A stretch of DNA of 64,000 nt from Endotrypanum monterogeii (Eukaryota; Euglenozoa; Kinetoplastea; Trypanosomatida; Trypanosomatidae): assembly GCA_000333855.2 (NCBI GenBank), contig CM007316.1, positions 1,312,195 through 1,376,194 on the forward strand, written 5' to 3'. Within the stretch, counting starts at the first letter, position 1, and the number at the start of each line of letters is the position of its first letter. The notes under the pieces are model-generated. The model made no database searches, was not told the DNA's origin, and saw only the letters and a list, made by a program, of their open reading frames with translations. This document shows positions 41,637 through 52,015 of this stretch, piece after piece. The translations under genes were made by a program, and so were the position numbers.

Positions 41637-44480
41637 ATGTTGAGTGCGTGTGGTATCACTGCGCTTCTCACGCCCTTACCCTCCATCGCATCTTCATGTG
41701 CATCATGCGCGGATACCCCACAGTTGAGTGCTGCGCCATCGTCTTGTTTCCCAGCGTCAGTACAGTGTGTCACCGGTGACATCAAGCGTGTACCAGAGGA
41801 CTTCGTTGTAGTCGAGGTGGACCCTCTCGGGCAACGCACCGATGCACAGAACTACAAATTCCCTTCCGCGAAGGTGCCCGGCGCATTGCATCCCACTCAA
41901 GACCAGCCGGCGGGTGAACATGTCAAAGAAGACGTACTAGGCCCACATCAAGCTGTGCTCAACCCACTTCTAGTCACGGTTCCTCAGCAGGCTCCAGACA
42001 TTCCCGGGGCCTCTTCGCGTTCCGTACAGGAGCTGCGAGATATCCTCTCCATGCACGCACCAGAGCTGCAGTGTTTCTTTGGGACCACCGCCGAGGTGGC
42101 CACGCGCGCGTCATCGACGTTTACTTGGACAACTCTTTCACTGCTTCTCCATGACATCCGCGCTGCTTCTCAGGGGGAATCAATGCAGTATTCCGAGGCG
42201 GGGTCGACTGCATTGTGTGCAACGGACTCGAACCAGCTCTGGTGGCGCAGGCCAGCGTACAGACTAGGCCACTTTTCTAACAAGCAAGAGAGGCAACTGC
42301 TGCATTTGATGGTGCGGCGTTTTTTTCCCCACCTCCGCACCTCCACGGATGCGCCTGTGTCTTCATCTGCCGCGAGTGGCACCATGTCAGATAGCGACAG
42401 CGCTTCTGTGATTTCATGCGTCCTGGACTTGTCGTATATCTTCTTTTGTGTCACGTTGGGGAGCGAGGCTGCTCTGTGCATCGCGAGATGGTCCATAGAA
42501 GCACAGACAGAGCGCCAAAGGCAGAAGTGGAGCGCCGAGCTCTTCGCAGAGCTACTTGAGCTCCTCGACTCCAATGATAGCCGGCTGCTAGATTGTTCCA
42601 AATCGTGCACGGGTGACCTCTCAAAGGAATGTTGCAACACATCTTTCACTTCGCTGACCGAAGCAATGCGACGGCAGTCACCCGAGCAACGGGCAGCAGA
42701 TGTCGCGCCGGGAACCGTGTCTCTCATCTCTGAAAAGGATGTGCGGCGACAGATGCACGAACTGCTTCGTCGATTTTACCCGTTTTTGAGCTGCCAAGTG
42801 CGTGAGGGGCATGTCACACTTCGTTTTCGCAGCCACTCCTATCGCAGCGGCCGCCCAGTCATTTGTGGTGGAGCAGCCCGTCCGGCGAGCAGCAGCAGCA
42901 CCGGTGTCGGGTCTCGGCGCCCGCGTTCCGTGATGGAGGTCGACTTGGACTGTGCAGCACAACAGTCGACTACCTCACTGCCCAACAGAAACAATTTGGG
43001 GTATATTCACCTCATCGTAAAAAAGCGTAACATGGACACGGCAGAGATGCGCCAACTACTGGCCGAGTACTTCGGTGTGAAGGAAGGCGCTGTTTGCATA
43101 GCAGGCATGAAAGATAAAAGGGCGGTGACAGTACAGCGGTGCTCTGTTCTAGTGGCCTCTACAGAAGAGGCTCTGAATCGTGTGCACTCTCTCTTGGCCG
43201 ATCCCACAGCTGCTAGCTCGGTCACGTTGCGCTGGCCAGCAGATCCGCAGCACAGCTACGTTGTGCTTCTCCGCTCCGCTCCCTCTAATGTGCCCATTCA
43301 CCTTGGGCAGTTATCAGGAAACTGGTTTTCGCTACGTCTTCGTGATGTGCGGTGGGCCACTGAAGAAGATGTCACCGGGTGGGGGTCGTCATCGAGGGTG
43401 ATAACCACGAAAGGAGGACCATTCGCGGCAACGTGCGAGTGCGCACATCAGCAGCAGCATCAGCAGCTTCAGGCGTTTGTTCAGTATCGTTTCGAGCGCT
43501 GCCTTGAGGTGGGCTTCGTCAACTACTTTGGTCAGCAACGCTTCGGTGAGACGATCCAGCGTGTTAATGATCATACTGGTGTGCACCTCTTCGCAGGACG
43601 ATGGGTGGCAGCGGTTCGCAGTCTGTATCGTGCGTGTCCCCAAGTCTACGATGCATTCCCTGAGCAGATGGAGGCGCGCTTCGTGCCAAGCAATCTGCGC
43701 GACGCGCAGGTAATGACACACGCTCTACGACAAACGTATCGCATGTACTTCTCCGAACATCCTGTTCGCCATGTCGACGTGCAGAGCGAGAGTGAGCTGT
43801 GGGCACGTATCTGCGAGAAGGCCATATCTGAGGGCGTGCCATATTATTTGAAATGTTTGTGGGTGCACGCTGGGCAGAGTGCTTTCTTTAACTGTGCGGC
43901 CTCCTACGTGGTCTCCAGGTGGTCGGCAAGGGGTTCATCGGGGGCGGTATCCCCTCACCAGGACGCCAGCAGCGATCACGAGGTCGCGGAGATGCGAGGC
44001 GGCACGAAGTCTGCGGACGGCATATCGGGGGAATTATTCACATCACTTCCCCTCGACGTTCTTGCAACCGCGCAGCTGCCGCTTGGCGGTTACGAGGTGA
44101 ATCCACCTGATCTCGACAAACCTCTCTCCAGCGACACCGCCTTCGCCACGTTGTGGACGCAGTTGAAGGATGCGGCCATCCAGCACGCCTTACAGGAGCT
44201 ACACTGGACTTGGGAGCAAGGGTTTGGACAACGCCGCGTTGCTGGGGTACCTGTGCCCGGATCGTGGCGCGCGGTAGTGGCGCGGCCCACACACGCATCT
44301 CTCCACTGGGAAACGCAAGCGAGGTCCGAGATGCGACAGCAGGTTCCTGACGATGATGGCGGGGATGTTGGCTGTGACTCAATGCACTGCTTTGTGCTAC
44401 AGTTATCTTTTTGTCTGCCGTCTTCATGCTACGCGACCGTCTTTCTTCGAGAGGTGCTCGGTTGTGACAAGTGGTGGTGA
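41637..44480 (+). CDS. TruD/PUS7-family tRNA pseudouridine synthase
   Basis: An enzyme that isomerises uridine to pseudouridine in RNA. In other organisms the family modifies position 13 of tRNA and, for PUS7, U35 of pre-tRNA-Tyr and some mRNA sites. The catalytic Asp493 sits in GMKDKRA (490-496), and the TruD motif NYFGQQRFG is at 629-637. An N-terminal strand pattern typical of the family is seen early (VTGDIKRVPEDFVVVEVDPLG, residues about 44-64). The protein is 947 residues, longer than bacterial TruD (about 350) and yeast PUS7 (about 680). Extra length comes from inserts near residues 170-380 and 740-800 that are Ser-rich and probably disordered. The first ATG after a strong polypyrimidine/AG is used, and residues 1-40 are Ser/Cys/Ala-rich, possibly an organellar leader. 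Catalytic motifs are intact. Confidence 0.95.
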   Translation: MLSACGITALLTPLPSIASSCASCADTPQLSAAPSSCFPASVQCVTGDIKRVPEDFVVVEVDPLGQRTDAQNYKFPSAKVPGALHPTQDQPAGEHVKEDVLGPHQAVLNPLLVTVPQQAPDIPGASSRSVQELRDILSMHAPELQCFFGTTAEVATRASSTFTWTTLSLLLHDIRAASQGESMQYSEAGSTALCATDSNQLWWRRPAYRLGHFSNKQERQLLHLMVRRFFPHLRTSTDAPVSSSAASGTMSDSDSASVISCVLDLSYIFFCVTLGSEAALCIARWSIEAQTERQRQKWSAELFAELLELLDSNDSRLLDCSKSCTGDLSKECCNTSFTSLTEAMRRQSPEQRAADVAPGTVSLISEKDVRRQMHELLRRFYPFLSCQVREGHVTLRFRSHSYRSGRPVICGGAARPASSSSTGVGSRRPRSVMEVDLDCAAQQSTTSLPNRNNLGYIHLIVKKRNMDTAEMRQLLAEYFGVKEGAVCIAGMKDKRAVTVQRCSVLVASTEEALNRVHSLLADPTAASSVTLRWPADPQHSYVVLLRSAPSNVPIHLGQLSGNWFSLRLRDVRWATEEDVTGWGSSSRVITTKGGPFAATCECAHQQQHQQLQAFVQYRFERCLEVGFVNYFGQQRFGETIQRVNDHTGVHLFAGRWVAAVRSLYRACPQVYDAFPEQMEARFVPSNLRDAQVMTHALRQTYRMYFSEHPVRHVDVQSESELWARICEKAISEGVPYYLKCLWVHAGQSAFFNCAASYVVSRWSARGSSGAVSPHQDASSDHEVAEMRGGTKSADGISGELFTSLPLDVLATAQLPLGGYEVNPPDLDKPLSSDTAFATLWTQLKDAAIQHALQELHWTWEQGFGQRRVAGVPVPGSWRAVVARPTHASLHWETQARSEMRQQVPDDDGGDVGCDSMHCFVLQLSFCLPSSCYATVFLREVLGCDKWW

Positions 44481-45960
44481 TCAAGGCTTTGCAACTCCCT
44501 CCTTCCTCCCTTTGCTGGCGTCGCAGGCTTTTACACACACAAAAAAAAAACATGAGCACAGGCGGTGAAGTGTGACACCTGCACATGAGTTTGGATGGGG
44601 ATCGCTTCGTTCCCCTTTTCTTCTCCCCCTCCTCCTCCTCCTCTTCTGCACCACTCTCCCGGAGACTGGGTAACTAATCTTAACACACATACACACACAG
44701 ACACACCTATATACACATACACATTCACCTATGAATATATGAGACTCTGCTGGTGTGCATGTGCGTCTTAGTGTTCGGTGATCAGATGTCACTCTCTTTC
44801 GATTCATCTTTCCTTACCTAATGTTTGCCCTCCCCCCCTTTTTTTTTGTGTGTGTGTGTGTGGGGGGGGTCTTTCCTTCGGCGTTGCTGATGCTCGCGCG
44901 ACACAGATGCATGGATGCACCTCAGACGTGATCAGCAGTGGAGTAGGCCCGGGGAGAAACAGCACCGTGCTGCCATTACGCGACCTCATTAGCTCACACG
45001 ACCACCTCCTACTAGGGAATTCTTCTGGTATCTGATCCACATTTTTGTGTCTTGAACCTGTGGACTTATCCGCTACACACGGGCACCTCTCACACATTCC
45101 CTCCAGCAGTCCTTTCCTACTTCATACCTGTACGTATATAAAGGAGTATACAAGAATACACACAACCATCAACCTTGGCTGAGTAGCCGTGACAGCACAC
45201 AGTGGTCAGGGTTGGTGTGTGCTGCTCGCTCTCCCCTCTCATTTTCTCTGAGGCTCCTTTGTTCGTGTCTGCGTTACGCTCTCGCTTGCTACTTCCTCCC
45301 CCCCTCATCGTCTTCATTACACCTGCATCTGTTTCGGTCTCGTATTAGAATTCTCTGCGTATTTCATTGAAGTTGTGCGTGGGAGACAAATAGTCCCTTT
45401 TGCCTCGTCTATCAGGCGCGTTCTTGCGTGGTTCGAGGAGGAAGTCTATCCCTGCTGTCTACACGCCTTACCAAACTACGCATGGGTGCGTGTGTGTTTG
45501 TGTGACGGGTTCGAGTGATATATTTCTCAGAGGTTAGTCCTACGGGCAAGCCTTTTAAAAATTAGGTGTGCCGACTTCTGCTGTGATCCTTGCGCCTGCG
45601 GACTGTCTTGACATCTTTCAGATTTTTGCATCGGTACAACTCACGAGCTGATATATATTGTTTCTTCCTTTCCTTTTGCTTTCTCCTGCTACACAGGGTA
45701 CACACGTAGACAAAAGGAGCGGATTAATGGATCATTTGTGCAGCTGTTTTGCCCCCTCACACAGCATTCTCTTGCAACGCCCCCCCCCCCCTCCTCACTC
45801 GCTGACACACTCGACCATAAAGCTCTGTCGTCTTCTCCCTCTGCACCTTTATCTTTCTTCCACTCTTCTCACATACGCATACGCATTTATATACACACAC
45901 ACACACACACACATACACACACACAGGACACACCGCTAGGCACCATATACGTAAGCAAAA
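44481..45960. other. Intergenic region, 1.5 kb
   Basis: No gene seen. It has A and T runs near 44542 and 44839, a GT run near 44848-44861, CA repeats near 44683-44703 and 45894-45926, and C/T tracts before the MYND gene. No RNA gene was recognised. Confidence 0.6.
45828..45926 (+). promoter_or_regulatory. Candidate spliced-leader acceptor for the MYND gene
   Basis: A C/T tract (45828-45872) is followed by a CA repeat without any AG until 45925-45926. The implied 5' UTR is about 34 nt to the ATG at 45961. Confidence 0.45.
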
Positions 45961-47763
45961 ATGGACGTAGGACGCGAGGGCCATTCAGGCCTCTATACAA
46001 TGCACTTCTCCACAGTGTTCCCCCCGGAGAAGGCCCAGCAAGATAAGACCAATGGCACTACGACGAACCCTTCATCCTCCTCTTCGTCTCCAGCCCCGGC
46101 GCCTTCGGAAAGTGGCAAGCCCGGCGCGAGTGGCAGCTTGTCCTGTTCTCTCTCCCAGTTCAGTCAGTGGCACTTACTGATCCGTGTGGACGTAGAAAAC
46201 GAAATGTTTTTTGTGAAAGGAGACGCCAAGGTATTCTCGCCGACACCGTCGCTGACAAGCGGCATGGCGCGTGGCATCAACCGAGATGGCACACCAGCGC
46301 AGAGCTCGACTTCCCCAGACGGTATTCCGATTGTACCAGTGCATCAGAAAGATCGTCGCTGCAGTGTTGCCATTGGTAGCTACTACCGTCAGGTCGAAGG
46401 CTTTGAAGCGGCCGGCGCAGTGCCATCGTCATCTACTCTTGGGCTGGAGGTGCGGATGCCGCGGTTGGAGGCGGCGTCGCTGGGGCTCGCAGAGCCGGAG
46501 ATGCTGACGGATGTTGTGCTGAACTGCTCAGGATACAAGTCGTGTGGGTGGTATATGGGCCCGGTAACGGCGACAGCAGAGGGAAAAACAATAGAGATTC
46601 CCCAGCCGGTGCGGTTTCTTTTGAAGCCCTTCTACGGGCACCGATGCGCCCACTGTCTCGACCCCGTCTACGCCATCGGCTACACATGCGAGCACTGCGA
46701 AGTGCCTCACTACTGTTCCCGGGAGTGTATGAATGTACACATGAAACGGCATCACAAGCTTTTGTGTCCCCTCTTGTGCGATAAGTATCGTTGTCAGTCC
46801 GGCGAGGTGGTGACGGAGGTGCCGGATGGGTCAGCGCTGGTGGCGTGGTGGCGCTGCCTCGAGCAAGGTACCTTTAGTGTGCTGGTGGACCCGAACAATT
46901 CCCTCGGCTACGCGATTGAGCTAACGCTGAACGTGCTCAAGTCGGCACGGCAGGAGGGCATACAGTATCGTCTGGTGTCGTCTACAGTCCTGACATCATC
47001 GCCGCCACAGGAAGAGGTTGCACGGTTCGCGTGTGTGCTTCTGCGTGAGGTGAACCGCAGCGCAATTCTCGAGGGCTGCGCACCACTTGCGGCGGCGTGT
47101 CTCGACTACCTGTATGTGTTCAGCCCATCTGCTGACTTCGCTATCCAGGCGCATATACTTTTCTTCACTACTTTCCACTGCGAAGACCTCGACGTGCCGA
47201 TCGACACCTTCCAGGAGTACGTCTCCTACGCCCGCCCACTGCACGCGCTGGCGTCACTGCAAATCAATTATGCACTCAAAAGCACAATCCCGGCCGAGTT
47301 TTGGCGGCGTGTGAAGGTCGCCAAAGACTCGATCGCCTCCTTGTTGGCGGTGACCAACGTTGTGCACAACAGCGGAGTGGAGGGCCTGAAGGAGATCATC
47401 ACGGCACAACAGCGTGACGCGCTCATGATGTTGTCGCGTATATTCGTGATGATGGCCGCACGTGCGCCACAAAGCGAGTACCACCGGTGGCTGGAGCAGG
47501 CGGAGCGGTGTCTAAGTCAGTGCCAGGAAGGGCTCGCGTCGCCCAATTCTTTCGAGGTGGATGCGATGATCTGCTTTCGCCGTGCTGCTCTCCTCCTCCT
47601 TTTTAAGACGGACGCGAAGACGGAGGAGGCCAAGTCGCAGAGGAAGAAGGGGGAGTCTTTCCTAAAGCTGTGCCAGAGGTCTGCGATGGACACCACAAAG
47701 GCGGAGCAACAAAACGGTGTGGAGGTGCGCGAGCAGGCTAAGGAGGAAATCAAAAAGAGCTAG
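45961..47763 (+). CDS. MYND-type zinc finger protein
   Basis: A 600-residue protein with one MYND finger: C229-x2-C232, C243-x2-C246, C252-x3-C256 and H264/H265 with C269. MYND fingers usually bind proline-rich peptides or assist SET methyltransferases, but no SET domain is visible here. Upstream, residues about 60-220 contain a Ser/Pro-rich segment and a more ordered part (SQWHLLIRVDVENEMFFVKGD) that may be beta-rich. Downstream, residues about 290-590 are predicted by eye to be mostly helical, with TPR-like pairs (AACLDYLYVFSPSADFAIQAH, RWLEQAERCLSQCQEGLASP) and a Lys/Glu-rich C-terminus. The arrangement of MYND followed by helical repeats is like SMYD proteins without SET. Function unknown; a scaffold role is plausible. 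Confidence 0.9.
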   Translation: MDVGREGHSGLYTMHFSTVFPPEKAQQDKTNGTTTNPSSSSSSPAPAPSESGKPGASGSLSCSLSQFSQWHLLIRVDVENEMFFVKGDAKVFSPTPSLTSGMARGINRDGTPAQSSTSPDGIPIVPVHQKDRRCSVAIGSYYRQVEGFEAAGAVPSSSTLGLEVRMPRLEAASLGLAEPEMLTDVVLNCSGYKSCGWYMGPVTATAEGKTIEIPQPVRFLLKPFYGHRCAHCLDPVYAIGYTCEHCEVPHYCSRECMNVHMKRHHKLLCPLLCDKYRCQSGEVVTEVPDGSALVAWWRCLEQGTFSVLVDPNNSLGYAIELTLNVLKSARQEGIQYRLVSSTVLTSSPPQEEVARFACVLLREVNRSAILEGCAPLAAACLDYLYVFSPSADFAIQAHILFFTTFHCEDLDVPIDTFQEYVSYARPLHALASLQINYALKSTIPAEFWRRVKVAKDSIASLLAVTNVVHNSGVEGLKEIITAQQRDALMMLSRIFVMMAARAPQSEYHRWLEQAERCLSQCQEGLASPNSFEVDAMICFRRAALLLLFKTDAKTEEAKSQRKKGESFLKLCQRSAMDTTKAEQQNGVEVREQAKEEIKKS

Positions 47764-47845
47764 GCGGAAGGGAAGGGCATGTAAAGCAGGATGTGGGATG
47801 CGCGGATGGGGCGTCGGCCAATCTGGGTTTGGCTTCAAAGAAATT

Positions 47846-47846
<1 letters not shown>

Positions 47847-47880
<34 letters not shown>
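47847..47880. repeat. (GT)n microsatellite
   Basis: GT run of about 34 bases, 85 bases after the MYND stop codon. Confidence 0.95.
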
Positions 47881-47884
<4 letters not shown>

Positions 47885-47984
47885 ATTTTGATACGGTTGT
47901 ATTTGTCGCTGGTGAGGCTGATAAACCGAACAACGCGATCAAGTCCAGGGAAGAGGGGCAATGGCGAGTAGAAGCGAAGAGAAC

Positions 47985-48009
47985 GGGGGCGGGGCGGGGC
48001 GGGGCGGGG
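47985..48009 (+). repeat. GGGGC repeat, possible G-quadruplex
   Basis: Five runs of four or five G separated by single C on the coding strand, about 220 bases after the MYND stop and so probably in its 3' UTR. The pattern fits a four-tier G-quadruplex with one-base loops. Folding is inferred. Confidence 0.75.
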
Positions 48010-50089
48010 AGTTTGCCGTCTGTTTTTAAATTTACCTGCCGGACGCCGGGTGGGTAGGAAGAGCGAAGAATGAAAGAGTGGACTAATAAAAAAAAGAAGT
48101 GGAGGGGAGGGTGACTTAGCAGATGGAGAAGGTTGTGCATTATTTCACCGAAAAAAAAATGGAGAAGAAGAATCTTTCTACCTACCAGTGAGGGCCAGTG
48201 TGAAATAGATGTCCCTCACTCACGCTTGAGGAGGCACAAGATAAATGGGTGATGTGCACTTCAACACGCAGCACGAAGAAGAAGTTCCTTGCACGTTGCT
48301 CATTTCCTGTCCGAATTTTGTGTACACGTGTGGAGGTCTGTTCCACTCGCAATGTTCGCACTCCCTTTCTTTTTCTTTAATTGGTCGTACCTGTGGTTTG
48401 TGTATGTGTGTGTGTGTGTGTGTGCTGGCATGAGTTTCCCCTGTCTAGAGGGTGTTCCCCACTCTGTACGCGAGAATATCAAAGCGTCAGAGTGCGGATC
48501 CTTCTCATTATATTGTTATCCCCTCCACCCCCGTTCAGCTTTTATGGTACTCGTATTTTTTTTTCTCTTTCAGGATTCTTGCCGTTTCACTTCCTCGGCG
48601 CACGATTGGTTTTGCTGTTTTTTTTTCCCATATATCTTACTGTTGTCGCCCCGACTGTTGATGTGGTTTGCTCATCGCCGCGGGCTTTTTTGTCTAGCTA
48701 AGTGCCATAAAAAAAAACAAAAAACAAAAAAAATGCACCCCCAACAAAAAAGAGGCATATCACATTGTTCAGTTGGGTGTATGTGTAGGCCTAATGGTAG
48801 TGATTGTGTCCGCCATTTTTTCTCCTTCCAGTCTCCTTTGCCTTCTGTAAGTTGCTCGTACCTCTGTGTGTGTGTGTGTGTGTATAGAGGGGGGGTTCAT
48901 GATGCTGACTGCGTATTCATTCCCACCATCGAGACATGTGTTACGGTTGACCCTCTCGTAGGAGCGCATATGCTCACATCTGCAAGTAGATACTTCGCCA
49001 TCATTTAGCGTTTCTTATACACTCACAGTGGTGCCTTCTATGCATGCGTGCTTCTGTATAAGGTCATCACATGCAAACGTTTCCTCTTTTTCTGTATTTT
49101 ATTTTCCCTTGCATTTGCGCAATTCCAATAGGCACACACACACGCACACAAAAATATATATACATATAAATATATTTGGAATGTTCTCTGAAGGCGGTCG
49201 AACGTAGAGCGCGCGCCGTTGCAGCTGACGGTGTCGTGCTGTGTTTCTCACTCTTTCTATTTTACGCTAGTGCTATATTTGTTTATCGATGCTGGAGAAG
49301 ATACATACGAACACATGAGCAGTGCGTGGGTGTGCAGCTACTGAAGAAAGATTTTATCTGCTTCTGCTGTTACTTCTGCTTGAGCATTTGCTTCCTTTCA
49401 CATGGAGGATGACCGGTATGGAAAGTCCCCTCAGAGAAGGCAGGGAGGGGGGCGCACAGTGGTGTGAGCTACACAAACCTCCATCAAGTTGAGCACAGAC
49501 GTTTTCCTTCCCCTTTCCAAAGGGTCACGCAATATTGTCTTGGCTCCTTTTAAAAAATTACATTTTTTTTTTTTTGCACCGCCGAGTCTCTCTAGTACGA
49601 ACTTGCACTTGTGCTGATGACCTCCCAGCTTGTATCGCACATCTTCCACCTCGGCGTCTAGCTGTAATGAGAGGACGGGAAATATGCCAGGATATCCGCT
49701 CTAGCGGTGGCGTCGGCGTTGCACAGAGGTGCGCCTTGACAGGACGTAAGTGCACTAGCCCCACGAAATCAGTGTGTGTGTATGTGTGTGTGTGTGTGTG
49801 TAAGCAGTGTGGTCGACCACCCCCTCCTCACACTTCATCACCTGATCTAATGCATGTCATCGACGGCACGGCCCAGTTTTTTTTTTTCCCGCATGTCCAC
49901 CTTCTTCCTCTTTCCCTCCTCACTCATTCAGTCACAACCCTCAAATCTCTTTCTGTGAAGCAAGAAGAGAAGTCATTTCTGTCTATTTCCGTGCTCTCCG
50001 CCTCCATTAGAAATCCGTTTCGCCCCCTCTCCTATTCTCTCCCTGCTCTTCGCTCGACCTCATCTTCCCGTTGTGTGTGTAGTCGCCAA

Positions 50090-50109
50090 ATTTTTTTTTT
50101 TTTTCTTAG
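50090..50109 (+). promoter_or_regulatory. Candidate spliced-leader acceptor for the 50201 gene
   Basis: A poly-T run of about 14 T, interrupted only by C, ends at AG 50108-50109. The implied 5' UTR is 91-92 nt. This site also argues against any start upstream of 50109. Confidence 0.55.
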
Positions 50110-50200
50110 TTCTGCTCTGCAGAGCAGAACAACGCATCGCTCGGATCAGATACTTGTTGCTTCTTTTCCTCCATTTGAATTTTTCTTCGGTTCTCCCTAT

Positions 50201-52015
50201 ATGGCGTTGTTGCGGTTTGCGCGTGGGGTAACGGTGGGGCTACCCCTCCTGCTTGCTGTGCTGATCGGCTGTATTTTGCCGGGTGCACCCGTGGGTGTTC
50301 TGGCCAAAGATGAAGCCTTACCCGTCCCAACCTGGGGTCGCTACTGCGAGGCACCATTTGAGGCTTGCTCCACCATCGAGGTGTACCAGAACTGGAATGA
50401 GAAGAAAAATCGACTGAGCTTCACCGTGGACGCTCTGTCAAAGGACCCAAACGCTAAGGATGTGCTCACGGTGTGGATGGTGATGGATGCCCCCGACCTT
50501 TACGTGGCGAAGAATCTTTACCGCGAAGGCATTGATGTGGTCATCGTGCACCCGCGTGGCTCAAAGCAAACACCATCGTTCGTGTCGTGTGCGAGGACGC
50601 CCAGTCCCTACGACAAACACTGCTGGATGTCTGAGGCGTGCGCCGCCGAGTTAGCGGTGATGGCCGCAAACACAGGAAACAATTCGCTGATCATGGCGCA
50701 TTTTTCTCCAGAACAAGTGGCACACGATCTACATTGGGCACTAGGTACTCTTGGCGATGGACGAACTAATGTGGTTCTGGGCCAGGGTCTCAGCAGCGCG
50801 GTGGTGCTACGTCTTTTGCAGGACCACCACGACACAAAGGCGGCGGTGATGTTACTGGACTACGTGAACCCGCTCAAGTTTGATATGTACAAATACCTGG
50901 GCGGTACTGGCATGGATGTTGCCCTCCAGCACCTCCTGACCCTGTGCGATGACGATGTAGTGTGTGTGGGACGACTGGGTGCGACGGAGGGATCATGGAG
51001 GCGCCTGTTATCCCTTCTGACGATGGCCAAGGAGGGAAAGTTGTCGTGCGCGTCTCGACTCAGGTGGGGATCATCAGAAAAGGGTGACGCCACCGTTTTT
51101 TCTGATCGACTTCGCGCGGTGCTAGCTCTCATGCTTCGGTACCCTGCCTATCCCTTTCTAGCGAGCAATGCAGATCTTTTGAGCTTGATCCCATCGTTTC
51201 TCTACAGGCTGCAACGCTGTAATGACAAAGACGTCGCAGCACTTAACCGATTTTTCGAGTACCTGGAGAGAGGTAAGTCCTTCCAATGCCCTGAGAGCGC
51301 GCTGCAAATGAATTGGCTGGTGAACTACTTCACCTGGGAATCGCCACCGAACAACATCGACGTATTTTATCAAAAAGCGACCGCAGATCACTTTTTGCTG
51401 CCTGCATTGAGCTCGCTATCGTCGTTTCACGCCGCCGCCGTCAAATTCCCTCGTGTCCTTCGCAATGCTACCTCGGAAGTGCTCTCGGTCAATGCAGCGC
51501 AGAAGATCTTCGTGCTCATTGCTGACACCGATGCGCTATTGCCCCAAGGTGCAGCCAGCCAGGTTGCTTTGTCTTTCGATAGACTCAAGGATTCCGTGAA
51601 GGTGCTTCAGCTACGAGGCATAATGAATCGACCTCTCGCCCTTCTTGCGCCGTGTTTGATTAACAATCTGAAGATGTTCAAAGCACATGGCACCTGGGCG
51701 GACCAGGTGGACTGCACTCTGGATGCCTCTCACCAGATCGACTTCATCAGTGGCGCAACTGATCTTTACTACGGTACCGTCGACGCGTGGGACTTTGACA
51801 AGCCGAACGACGACGACGCGGGTGACGATCATGGTGGCGAGAACAGAGCCGGCAAAAGCCGTCTGCGCGTTGTGCTGAAATATTTTTTTTGCATCTTTGG
51901 TGTACTTTTGGTACTCGGTGGCGTCGGATATTTTATCTTCCGGAGATACGTTTCCGGCGGCCCTTTTTCCTACGGGAGATTTAGTGATAATTTTTACGAG
52001 AATCTGCACCAGTAA
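50201..52015 (+). CDS. Type I membrane protein with alpha/beta-hydrolase-like ectodomain
   Basis: A 604-residue protein. The frame is open back to 49535, but that part translates poly-T, GT repeats and a splice-site-like tract, so the ATG at 50201 (MALLRFARGVTVG) is taken. An N-terminal signal peptide is clear (GLPLLLAVLIGCILPGAPVG, about residues 12-31). The ectodomain begins with WGRYCEAPFEACSTIEVYQNW and looks like an alpha/beta hydrolase of the S33/S28 kind, with strands VLTVWMVMDAP, VVIVHPRG and NVVLGQGLSSAVVLRLL. The last matches a nucleophile elbow, but the central position is Gly (GQGLS) rather than Ser. A later segment (KIFVLIADTDALLP) matches the strand that carries the catalytic Asp. 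One C-terminal span (YFFCIFGVLLVLGGVGYFIF) is followed by a short cytosolic tail. Likely a secretory-pathway or surface protein. The fold call is tentative. Confidence 0.8.
   Translation: MALLRFARGVTVGLPLLLAVLIGCILPGAPVGVLAKDEALPVPTWGRYCEAPFEACSTIEVYQNWNEKKNRLSFTVDALSKDPNAKDVLTVWMVMDAPDLYVAKNLYREGIDVVIVHPRGSKQTPSFVSCARTPSPYDKHCWMSEACAAELAVMAANTGNNSLIMAHFSPEQVAHDLHWALGTLGDGRTNVVLGQGLSSAVVLRLLQDHHDTKAAVMLLDYVNPLKFDMYKYLGGTGMDVALQHLLTLCDDDVVCVGRLGATEGSWRRLLSLLTMAKEGKLSCASRLRWGSSEKGDATVFSDRLRAVLALMLRYPAYPFLASNADLLSLIPSFLYRLQRCNDKDVAALNRFFEYLERGKSFQCPESALQMNWLVNYFTWESPPNNIDVFYQKATADHFLLPALSSLSSFHAAAVKFPRVLRNATSEVLSVNAAQKIFVLIADTDALLPQGAASQVALSFDRLKDSVKVLQLRGIMNRPLALLAPCLINNLKMFKAHGTWADQVDCTLDASHQIDFISGATDLYYGTVDAWDFDKPNDDDAGDDHGGENRAGKSRLRVVLKYFFCIFGVLLVLGGVGYFIFRRYVSGGPFSYGRFSDNFYENLHQ

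Larger units (their letters stand above)
47764..50200. other. Intergenic region, 2.4 kb
   Basis: No supported gene. It contains a GT microsatellite at 47847-47880, a GGGGC repeat at 47985-48009, further GT runs near 48400-48424 and 48864-48883, A-rich sequence near 48710-48732, interrupted TA sequence near 49151-49175 and poly-T near 49564. Open frames here (for example 48289-49008) translate low-complexity sequence. The frame leading into the 50201 gene is open from 49535 but not protein-like. Confidence 0.6.

Noticed and set aside
45480..45530. Possible tRNA T-arm (gggttcgagtgat)
   Set aside because: No acceptor stem, D-arm or anticodon arm could be paired around it.
48289..49008. 239-codon + strand open frame in the MYND-50201 spacer
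   Set aside because: Dominated by Phe, Ser, Cys and Val from T- and GT-rich DNA; no family features.
49535..50200. N-terminal extension of the 50201 gene
   Set aside because: The added 222 codons translate poly-T, GT repeats and the likely splice acceptor at 50108-50109; a clear signal peptide begins right after the ATG at 50201.
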